From JBNLBT01 sp050303435 (GTDB taxonomy: Bacteria; Pseudomonadota; Gammaproteobacteria; Xanthomonadales; Marinicellaceae): a DNA stretch of 19,245 nucleotides. Shown piece after piece: positions 12,914-19,245 of this stretch. Position 1 is the stretch's first letter. Every line of letters begins with the position of its first letter. The notes under the pieces were generated by a model. That model ran no database searches, was not told where the DNA came from, and saw nothing but the letters and a program-made list of their open reading frames with translations. A program made the position numbers and the translations under genes. Where the stretch lies: contig JBNLBT010000066.1 of the NCBI GenBank assembly GCA_050303435.1, positions 1-19,245 on the forward strand, in the 5' to 3' direction.

Positions 12914-13903
12914 TTGTCCACCGTTACATGGACGCGTCGAATCGTCCGAGCTTTGCTGTTGCTGTTGATCTTGCTGGCCCTGACGGTGTATCTGGTGGTG
13001 CGCCCGGCGTGGTTCTCCGGCGGCGCCAATGCAAACGCCACACCGCGGGTTAATCCCGAGTCACTGGCCGCGGATGTGCACAGCCTGGTGCAGACGCACT
13101 ACCCGCGCAGCGTGGATCACATGGACCATCTGAACGCGGTGGCCGACTGGCTGACGCATCGGTTCACGGCCTTGTCCGGAGGCCGTGTTGACACCCAGCG
13201 CTTTGATGTGGCGGATGAAACGCACCGCAATGTGCTGGTGGAGTTTGGTCCGGTCGATGGGCCATTGACCGTGGTGGCCGCGCACTACGACAGCGCCGGC
13301 GCCACGCCGGGTGCCGACGACAACGCCAGCGGCGTGGCCGGTTTGCTGGCGCTGGGGCAACTGCTGGCCGAGCGGCCGCCAACGCGCCGCATTCTGCTGG
13401 CCGCGGTGAGCCTGGAAGAACCGCCGCATTTTGCCAGCGCGCGCATGGGCAGTGCCCACCTGGCGCAGCGCCTGCAGGATGACGGCAGCGAAGTGGCTGC
13501 CATGATCGCCCTGGAAATGATTGGCTTCTTTGATGATCAGCCCGATGATCAGGAATACCCGGCGCCGGGGATGAGTCTGATCTATCCTGATCAGGGCAAT
13601 TACATTCTGGTGGTGGATCATTTGTTCTCCAACCTGGGCCCGTCGATCAAACGCGGCATGCAGGCGCACACCGAGTTGCCGGTGTACTCAATCAACGCGC
13701 CGAGCTGGGTGCCTGGCGTGGATTTCTCCGATCACAGGAATTTCTGGGCTGTGGGCTTGCCGGCGGTGATGATCACCGACACGGCGTTTTACCGCAACCC
13801 CCACTACCATGAACTGAGCGACACGCCAGACACCTTGGACTATCGGCGCATGGCGCAGGTCATTGAAAGTTTATACGGTTACTTGAGCAGTGATGACTCA
13901 TGA
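12914..13903 (+). CDS. M28-family zinc metallopeptidase, membrane-anchored
   Basis: M28 enzymes are co-catalytic di-zinc aminopeptidases/exopeptidases. This 329-aa protein has an N-terminal hydrophobic anchor (residues about 10-29), so the catalytic domain is probably periplasmic. All expected ligands are visible: HYDS with His124 and Asp126, GADDNASG with the bridging Asp135, LEEPP with the general base Glu168 and ligand Glu169, ALEMIGF with Glu201, and the distal His in NPHYHELSDTPDTLDY (His299). The start is TTG at 12914, since GGAG at 12904-12907 is six bases before it; the TTG at 12902 overlaps that site. A promoter fits upstream. The DUF1697 gene follows after 19 bases, probably in one transcript. 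Substrate unknown. Confidence 0.92.
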   Translation: MSTVTWTRRIVRALLLLLILLALTVYLVVRPAWFSGGANANATPRVNPESLAADVHSLVQTHYPRSVDHMDHLNAVADWLTHRFTALSGGRVDTQRFDVADETHRNVLVEFGPVDGPLTVVAAHYDSAGATPGADDNASGVAGLLALGQLLAERPPTRRILLAAVSLEEPPHFASARMGSAHLAQRLQDDGSEVAAMIALEMIGFFDDQPDDQEYPAPGMSLIYPDQGNYILVVDHLFSNLGPSIKRGMQAHTELPVYSINAPSWVPGVDFSDHRNFWAVGLPAVMITDTAFYRNPHYHELSDTPDTLDYRRMAQVIESLYGYLSSDDS

Positions 13904-13922
13904 TGCTTTGCAGGAGAACAGC

Positions 13923-14432
13923 ATGAATCGATGGGTGGTTTTATTGCGTGCGGTGAACGTCGGTGGCACCGGCAAATTGCCGATGGCTGAATTGCGCGCC
14001 ATGTGCACTGAATTGGGTTTCATCGACGTGCAAACCTACATCGCCAGTGGCAATGTGGTGTTGCGTTCAGAAGCCGGCGCCGATGAAGTCATTGAGCGAC
14101 TGGAAGCGCGATTGCAGGTCTATGCCGGCAAACCGGTCGGTGTGTTGTTGCGCAGCGCAGAGGAAATGCAACAGGTGCTGGATGAGAATCCCTACGCCGA
14201 TGCGGCGCCGAATCAGCTGCTGGTGTATTTCTTTGCCGATCCGCCGGGTGATGACATCATTGCAGAGGCGCGGCACCGAAAGGACGAGCAACTGACATTG
14301 ATTGAGCGGACCTTGTACGTGCATTACCCCAACGGCATGGGCGCATCGAAGATGACCGTGCCGGCGTGCAAGGTGGCCACCGGCCGCAACCTCAATACGG
14401 TGGCCAAACTGGTGCAGATGGCCACCGACTGA
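13923..14432 (+). CDS. DUF1697 family protein
   Basis: The 169-aa protein has the DUF1697 hallmarks: RWVVLLRAVNVGGTGKLPMAELRAM, then the GFIDVQTYIASGNVVLRSEA block, the ENPYAD-PNQLLVYFFADPP middle and the C-terminal GASKMTVPACKVATGRNLNTV segment, where family members have the conserved (T)xRNxxT motif. The family has no settled function. The start at 13923 has GGAG six bases upstream and matches the family N-terminus; an in-frame ATG at 13890 overlaps the peptidase gene and adds 11 unlikely residues. It is probably cotranscribed with the peptidase and converges on the helicase gene with 16 bases between stops. Confidence 0.9.
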   Translation: MNRWVVLLRAVNVGGTGKLPMAELRAMCTELGFIDVQTYIASGNVVLRSEAGADEVIERLEARLQVYAGKPVGVLLRSAEEMQQVLDENPYADAAPNQLLVYFFADPPGDDIIAEARHRKDEQLTLIERTLYVHYPNGMGASKMTVPACKVATGRNLNTVAKLVQMATD

Positions 14433-14448
14433 ATTCTTTAAAAGACGT

Positions 14449-15789
14449 TTAACCCGCAGCGGCGGTTTTCTGGCGACGGCGGTTGCGTTTGTTGCGACGC
14501 GGCGCCTGCCCGTTGCGCGAGCGATTGTGTGCCTGAGCGTTGGGTTTTTGACCCGTGGGTTTGCGGTTTTTTCGGCGCCCGTTGTTGTTGGATTTTTTCG
14601 GCGCGTTCTGCACCGCCGTTTTTGATGCCGGCAATTCATGCACCGGTTCGTGACCATCGACGTATTCCCGCGGCAACACCCGTCCGATCAGGCGTTCGAT
14701 GGCCAGCAACTGCTTGTGTTCATCGGCGCTGACCAGCGACATCGCTTCGCCGTCGCGACCGGCGCGGCCGGTGCGGCCGATGCGGTGCACGTAGTCTTCG
14801 GCCACATTGGGCAGATCAAAATTCACCACCTGCGGCAACTCATGGATGTCGATGCCGCGCGCGGCGATGTCAGTGGCCACCAGCACCTGAATTTTGCCTT
14901 TCTTGAAATCCGCCAGTGCGCGGGTGCGCGCCGACTGGCTTTTATTGCCGTGAATCGCGGCGGCCGGCAGTTCGCGTTTGGCCAACTGCTGAGTCAGGCG
15001 GTTGGCGCCGTGTTTGGTGCGCGTGAACACCAGCACCTGCGGCCACTGGTGGGTGTGCAATAAATCGGCCAGCACGTTGGATTTGTTTTTCTTGTCCACC
15101 GGGTGGATCCACTGGCGCACCGATTTGACCGTGCTGTTCGGCGGCGTCACGGAAATTTCCTCCGGCCGATTTAAAAGGCCGCGCGCCAGCTGACGAATTT
15201 CGTCGGAAAAGGTGGCGGAAAACATCAATGTTTGCCTTTGCGTTGGCAACAGCTTGATGATGCGACGAATGTCGTGAATGAAGCCCATGTCCAGCATGCG
15301 ATCGGCTTCATCCAGCACCAGGGTTTCCAGTGCACTGAAGTCCACTGCCCGTTGTTGATGCAAATCCAGCAGACGACCCGGTGTGGCCACCAGCACGTCC
15401 ACACCGCGCTGCAGCTTTTTGATTTGCGGCTGGATGCCCACGCCGCCAAACACCACCGCTGAACGCAGGGCCAGATTGGCGCCGTAATTGACCACGCTGT
15501 CGGTGACCTGTGCGGCCAGCTCGCGCGTGGGCGTTAAAATCAGTGCGCGCGGTTTTTTCGCGCCGGCCGCCTGGCCCAGGTGCAGCCGGTGCAGCAGCGG
15601 CAAAGTGAAGCCGGCGGTTTTGCCGGTGCCGGTCTGCGCCGCAGCCATCACATCAAGGCCTTTGAGTATGGCCGGAATGGCGGCCGCCTGAATCGGCGTG
15701 GGGCTGTCGTAGCCCTGTTGTTGCACGGCGTCCACCAGGGCGCCGTTGAGACCGAGTTCTGAAAACAGAACGGTTTGCTTGTTGTTCAT
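14449..15789 (-). CDS. rhlE: RhlE-like DEAD-box ATP-dependent RNA helicase
   Basis: A 446-aa superfamily 2 helicase that unwinds short RNA duplexes, likely in ribosome assembly or RNA decay. Every motif is present in order: Q motif GYDSPTPIQ (26-34), motif I AQTGTGKT (51-58), Ia PTRELA (87-92), Ib TPGR (136-139), II DEAD (160-163), III SAT (191-193), IV LVFTRTKHGANRL (253-265), V ATDIAARGID (305-314), VI HRIGRTGRAGR (335-345). The last 50 residues are disordered and very basic (RRNKRNRRRQK), a common RNA-binding tail. RhlE is preferred over DeaD/SrmB/RhlB because of the length and tail, but the subfamily call rests on recall. AGGA lies nine bases before the ATG. Confidence 0.92.
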   Translation of the reverse strand: MNNKQTVLFSELGLNGALVDAVQQQGYDSPTPIQAAAIPAILKGLDVMAAAQTGTGKTAGFTLPLLHRLHLGQAAGAKKPRALILTPTRELAAQVTDSVVNYGANLALRSAVVFGGVGIQPQIKKLQRGVDVLVATPGRLLDLHQQRAVDFSALETLVLDEADRMLDMGFIHDIRRIIKLLPTQRQTLMFSATFSDEIRQLARGLLNRPEEISVTPPNSTVKSVRQWIHPVDKKNKSNVLADLLHTHQWPQVLVFTRTKHGANRLTQQLAKRELPAAAIHGNKSQSARTRALADFKKGKIQVLVATDIAARGIDIHELPQVVNFDLPNVAEDYVHRIGRTGRAGRDGEAMSLVSADEHKQLLAIERLIGRVLPREYVDGHEPVHELPASKTAVQNAPKKSNNNGRRKNRKPTGQKPNAQAHNRSRNGQAPRRNKRNRRRQKTAAAG

Positions 15790-15974
15790 TGTTTGTTGTC
15801 CTGATCAGGCGTGCGTAGAGGGCCCCTCGTGCTGTGCCGGTTTCCAATCTGCCGTGTGAATCCATGCCCAATGGGGCTGCGTAAGAAATTCAGAAGAGAG
15901 ATGAAGCGTTGAAGCGCGATCCCGGGGACTCGTTGATGCGTTGAGGCCTGGTCGTCTGTGTTAATAGACTGCGT

Positions 15975-16002
15975 ATTATGCGGGTAAATGCGCAGAATGC
16001 AA
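15975..16002 (-). promoter_or_regulatory. Promoter of the DEAD-box helicase gene with long leader
   Basis: On the minus strand TTGCAT (16002-15997), 16 bases, then CATAAT (15980-15975). The implied start near 15968 leaves a leader of about 180 bases before the ATG at 15789, long for a simple gene and reminiscent of cold-shock helicase mRNAs. Confidence 0.5.
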
Positions 16003-16154
16003 GCAATCCTTTTGCGCCGGCATGAAAATCAACAATGTTCAGAGTATAACGGGTCACGCAACAGCCGGTTCAAGACATCGCCGTTAGGCAACACAGCGCA
16101 GCCGATCCGGGCCCGCACAATATGCAGGCGTTGGTCAATGGCTGTGCTACCATA

Positions 16155-16189
16155 GGCCAATGGCCGGATCTTTGTTCGCGTCTGCGAAC
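16155..16189. promoter_or_regulatory. Two adjacent dyads, candidate operators
   Basis: GGCCA-A-TGGCC (16155-16165) and GTTCGC-GTCT-GCGAAC (16174-16189) are perfect inverted repeats lying directly downstream of the TGC-TACCAT box. That position would suit repression of the leader ORF/macroglobulin unit, or a hairpin in its mRNA leader. Confidence 0.4.
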
Positions 16190-16259
16190 GGCACAACAGC
16201 CTGTTTAATTGTGTTTGTGTCAATCCGGTCCAGAACCCGATCAACCCAAGGAGAAAGTC

Positions 16260-16382
16260 ATGATGCGTGTGAGCCTGTTTATCCACCTGTGTGTTGCTGC
16301 GTTGTATGGTTTTGAAACGTGCAATGAAGCCAGAGGGCGTGTCCCAATTGCGTCAGATAATCACACGGGGTGCGGGTCATGA
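16260..16382 (+). CDS. 40-codon leader ORF overlapping the macroglobulin gene
   Basis: The ORF (MMRVSLFIHLCVAALYGFET, then CNEARGRVPIASDNHTGCGS) has the strongest ribosome site in the area, AAGGAG six bases before its ATG. Its first 20 residues look like a signal peptide. Its stop overlaps the next ATG as ATGA, while that gene has only a weak ribosome site, so the natural reading is a translated leader or small secreted peptide that couples translation of the macroglobulin. It shows no attenuator-like codon run. It could alternatively be a real Cys-containing exported peptide. Confidence 0.5.
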   Translation: MMRVSLFIHLCVAALYGFETCNEARGRVPIASDNHTGCGS

Positions 16383-19245
16383 ACCGCTGGATTTTTCGTG
16401 CAATGCTGTTGGGACTGGTGGTTGTGAGCCAGATCGGCTGTCGGGGTGGTGCCGGTGGCACCCGCGAGGCGGGGGATCGATCGGTGCGGTTGACCGCAGC
16501 GCATGATCAATTGAAGCTTGTCTTCGATACACCCATGCAACCACTGCCAGCCACGGCTTTACCCGTGCGCATCCAGCCGACGGTCGACTGCGACTGGGTG
16601 TGGCTGGATCGCTACAGCCTGGTGTGCCGGACGCAGGCGGATTGGACCAATGATGAGCCGGAACACCCGTTTCAATCGGCCACGACCTATCGGGTGGACA
16701 TCGGCGCCGGCCTGTTCGATCAAGGCAATCGCGCCTGGCCTGAATCTTCTCACGCCGTGGTCTATGAACCCATCGAGGTGTGGAATTTTCATCCATTGAC
16801 CTGGCCGACATACAAGCGACCGGTGCTGGCGCTGAAGTTTCACCAGACCGTGTTGACAGATAGTCTCGCAGGACGCCTGTGGTTGCGCAGCGGCGATCAT
16901 CGCGTGGCTTTACAACTGAGCGAGGATACTGCGCACCGCAAACACCTCTACTGGCGGAACGACATCGAAACATTAATTGTTGAGCCCCAAGGCGACTTGC
17001 ATGAGGGCTTAACCTACCATTTAGACATTGATCCCGGCTTGCGAGCCAAGGATGGACCGGTGGAGTCTGAGCGTTTGACTCATGAGACGGCTGTGCAAGC
17101 GCTGCCCTGGACAGTGAACAGGGTGTTTTGCGAGGAGCGTGAAGAAGGCGAATGGGACGATGCGATCTGGCAAAAGCAGCACAGTCAGGATGCGTGCTTC
17201 GACGGCGATCTGTTGTACATTGAACTGAGTGCCCGGTTGGCTCCAGATGGGGTGCAGAGGTGTGATACTGCGCTGCAAGGCGTGCCAGTGGAACACCAAT
17301 ACTTAGACAATCACATGCTGATCGTGCCCATCCAGGGTGCCGCGGCATTTTCAAGTGCCTGTCTGTTGCGTTTGACGGACATTTACGGCCGTCAACTAGA
17401 GCTCGGCACGCTCGAACTGGACATTCAGCCGATGCTCAGGCCCCGCGTTGTGTTGTCGCAGTCCAACCGGCTGATCGTGGCCGATGCCATCTCCACGGTG
17501 ATTCAGGGCCGGGCCGTCAACGTGTCTCAAGTGCAGATCAAATACGCCAGCCTCAACGGCGTCTCAACGCAGGACAATGCCTGGCAAGACGTTCAAATTG
17601 GCGGAGAATTGAATGAAGTGGTTGATTTCACCATCGATGCACCGAAGTTGGATGTCCCTTTATTGAATGTGACCGGTGAGTTGCGCATGCACGGGCAATT
17701 CAGATGGCCTTTCAAGGTGCAAACGCTGCCCTACCAGCTGGCCATCAAAGATCAGTTGGGAGGTCTGGCGGTGCAGCTCAGCGACCGGGTCAGCGCGCAG
17801 CCCATAGAAGGCGAGCGGCTGCGTTTTGATTTTCGGGGTGAATCGCACCGGGCGCGAACGGATGCGCGTGGCATCGCCGGCATCACAGGGCCCGAGGAAT
17901 ACATTGATCTGGAGGGCGATGAGTATTTGACTGTGCGCTTTGACAGGGCCGGGCCGGGCGATGGGCTGTTGCACGACGCACAGTATGCGCTGCACATCGA
18001 TGGACCGCAAGGCCCGGCGCTACTGACCGACCTGTCGGGATTTGATGTGGATCAGTTCATCGATGAGCCGTCCGAAGACTGGTATTTTGAATTGATGGAC
18101 GAAGGCGATTACCTGGCCGTCGGTCTCACAGACAAGCCCCTGTACCGGCCCGGTGAACGGGTGCGCTTTCAACTGTATGTACGGCGCAAAAAGGACCGTG
18201 AGTTTGTGTTACCTGAGCATGTTGGGCCTTTGAAGCTGTTCGTCAATGCAGACATGGAAACTTCCGGCCAATTTGATGTTTGGTGTTATGACGCCGATTG
18301 CGACAGCTTTTACCAGGTCGACATCGAATCGCTGGACGCCATGGGCGGGTATTCGGGGCAATTTACCTTGCCGGAATCTGCCGGCACGGGGTTTTACAGT
18401 CTGGTGTTGTTTCCAGCCGATGCGGAGGACTCGACCACGGACATCAGTGCCCAGATCACTTTCAGGGTGTCGGATTTCAAGACCAGCCCGTATCGGGTGA
18501 GTCTGTCCACCGATGTCAGCGAAGTGCGCGGTGATGAGGTTGTGCCCTTGCGCGCGCAGGCGGCGTATTATTCCGGCGGTCCAGTGGCGCTGGGCGAAGG
18601 GGAAGTGGCCGGTGATTTGCGGCCCCTGGACCTTGCTGAAGTGTTTCCAGCGTATCGGGATTACACCTTTCGTCAAGGCGAAGCGTATTACCACAGTGAA
18701 GAGGCTTTTATGCTGAATCAGTCGTACGACGCGGCGGGGCAATTGCAGGTGGATTACGTGGCGCCGGAGAGTGACATCCGTTTTGGCGAACTGTTGCTAA
18801 ACGCGGGTTTGCGCACGCGCAATGTCGACTGGGTGTATTCCGAGCCGGTGCGACTGCGCTATCGGCAGCAGGATTATTTTCTTGGGGTGTCCCTGGATCA
18901 ATGGCTGTATCAACAAAACGAGCGCATTGAAGTGTCTCATGTGCTGGTGGATCACCTCGGGGAACGTCACGGCATCGACGGGTTGATTGCAGAAATCCGA
19001 CCGGCATCTTCACCACATGAAAAACAACCCGAGCCGTACACACAGGTTCCATGCGAACCGGTGAATGCAGCCACCTGCCGTTTGTCGCCGCTGCCGGCCG
19101 GGCGCTATCAGATGCGCGCAACGGCGAGCTTTGCCGGTGGCCAGTCGGATTGGGTAGAAACCCTCATCCGCGTCAGTGACTCAGATTGGAGCAACACAGA
19201 GTCGACGCAACAACGGCTGGTGACGGTGAGCTCCGATCAGGAAAC
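16379..19245 (+). CDS. Alpha-2-macroglobulin family lipoprotein, 3' truncated by window
   Basis: The frame is open from ATG 16379 to the right edge (955 codons). The N-terminus MNRWIFRAMLLGLVVVSQIGC is a lipoprotein signal with a somewhat atypical lipobox (QIGC, Cys21) and Arg at +2, suggesting outer-membrane attachment. The signature macroglobulin strand GLTDKPLYRPGERVRFQLY begins at about residue 580, followed by further beta-rich MG-like segments (GTGFYSLVLFPADAED, RFGELLLNAG). Bacterial alpha-2-macroglobulins (YfhM/YfaS type) are periplasmic protease traps, often encoded beside PBP1C. The bait region and any CxEQ thioester would lie beyond the window, so thioester status is unknown. The first 580 residues are beta-rich, with several cysteines, and diverge from what I recall. 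GTG at 16370 is an alternative start. Confidence 0.85.
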   Translation, partial: MNRWIFRAMLLGLVVVSQIGCRGGAGGTREAGDRSVRLTAAHDQLKLVFDTPMQPLPATALPVRIQPTVDCDWVWLDRYSLVCRTQADWTNDEPEHPFQSATTYRVDIGAGLFDQGNRAWPESSHAVVYEPIEVWNFHPLTWPTYKRPVLALKFHQTVLTDSLAGRLWLRSGDHRVALQLSEDTAHRKHLYWRNDIETLIVEPQGDLHEGLTYHLDIDPGLRAKDGPVESERLTHETAVQALPWTVNRVFCEEREEGEWDDAIWQKQHSQDACFDGDLLYIELSARLAPDGVQRCDTALQGVPVEHQYLDNHMLIVPIQGAAAFSSACLLRLTDIYGRQLELGTLELDIQPMLRPRVVLSQSNRLIVADAISTVIQGRAVNVSQVQIKYASLNGVSTQDNAWQDVQIGGELNEVVDFTIDAPKLDVPLLNVTGELRMHGQFRWPFKVQTLPYQLAIKDQLGGLAVQLSDRVSAQPIEGERLRFDFRGESHRARTDARGIAGITGPEEYIDLEGDEYLTVRFDRAGPGDGLLHDAQYALHIDGPQGPALLTDLSGFDVDQFIDEPSEDWYFELMDEGDYLAVGLTDKPLYRPGERVRFQLYVRRKKDREFVLPEHVGPLKLFVNADMETSGQFDVWCYDADCDSFYQVDIESLDAMGGYSGQFTLPESAGTGFYSLVLFPADAEDSTTDISAQITFRVSDFKTSPYRVSLSTDVSEVRGDEVVPLRAQAAYYSGGPVALGEGEVAGDLRPLDLAEVFPAYRDYTFRQGEAYYHSEEAFMLNQSYDAAGQLQVDYVAPESDIRFGELLLNAGLRTRNVDWVYSEPVRLRYRQQDYFLGVSLDQWLYQQNERIEVSHVLVDHLGERHGIDGLIAEIRPASSPHEKQPEPYTQVPCEPVNAATCRLSPLPAGRYQMRATASFAGGQSDWVETLIRVSDSDWSNTESTQQRLVTVSSDQE

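Larger units (their letters stand above)
15790..16259. other. Divergent intergenic region, helicase / macroglobulin
   Basis: About 470 bases hold the helicase leader and promoter, then plus-strand signals for the next operon. These are a possible promoter ATGAAA-17-TATAAC (16022-16050), an extended -10 TGC-TACCAT (16145-16153), and two perfect dyads at 16155-16189. I see no convincing gene or structured RNA family. Confidence 0.5.

Noticed and set aside
16029..16286. 85-codon minus-strand frame in the helicase/macroglobulin intergenic region
   Set aside because: No ribosome site, overlaps the start of the leader ORF antisense, and the composition is not protein-like.
16377..17354. 325-codon minus-strand open frame under the macroglobulin gene
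   Set aside because: Arg/Ser/Pro/His-rich low-quality sequence antisense to a lipoprotein gene with a signal peptide and recognisable domain.

Overview
The window looks like part of a gammaproteobacterial chromosome, plausibly near the Xanthomonadales/Lysobacterales or Marinicella-type lineages. The reasons are a scpA-scpB-rluB cluster with a Pseudomonas/Xanthomonas-style long ScpA N-terminus, a RhlE-type helicase, an OsmC protein, a bacterial alpha-2-macroglobulin, and a secreted beta-propeller protein ending in an IFVNGLD tail. I recall similar IFxDGFE-like tails from those groups. No taxonomic marker is present, so this placement is inference. Most of the window is fairly GC-rich; about 4.24-7.12 kb is visibly AT-richer.

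Layout. 1-2.4 kb: scpA, scpB and rluB on the + strand (condensin accessory subunits plus a 23S rRNA pseudouridine synthase). 2.4-2.9 kb: a self-contained unit with a 10-bp dyad operator, a promoter, an 87-aa secreted peptide made largely of TESDGSG(G/N)K repeats, and a strong hairpin. 3.0-3.84 kb: a DUF6502-like protein with a helix-turn-helix-like N-terminal part. 3.84-4.6 kb: a structured intergenic stretch with a large nested inverted repeat, a 49-aa ORF and a probable frameshifted small gene. 4.67-7.12 kb: four small lipoproteins in the order A1-B1-A2-B2, best read as a duplicated two-gene cassette, with A and B themselves distantly related. 7.2-9.6 kb: a secreted protein with about 14 FG-GAP-like blades.

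9.6-11.0 kb, minus strand: an OsmC-family protein, a 57-codon basic protein whose intrinsic terminator lies before its stop codon (the arrangement known for the ribosome rescue factor ArfA), and a conserved hypothetical. 11.3-12.8 kb: an unknown helical protein, a six-cysteine secreted peptide with mirror-symmetric cysteine spacing, and a SRPBCC-fold protein. 12.9-14.4 kb: an M28 metallopeptidase followed by a DUF1697 protein. 14.4-15.8 kb: a RhlE-like DEAD-box helicase on the minus strand with a long 5' leader. 16.26 kb to the right edge: a 40-codon leader ORF overlapping a large alpha-2-macroglobulin lipoprotein that is cut by the window end.

Housekeeping themes are chromosome segregation, ribosome maturation and rescue, and RNA remodelling. 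The accessory theme is the cell envelope: at least eight exported or membrane-anchored products, several small and unrecognised. The best candidates for something undescribed are the A/B lipoprotein cassette, the TESDGSGGK peptide with its operator, the symmetric six-cysteine peptide, and the terminator-inside-ORF small gene.
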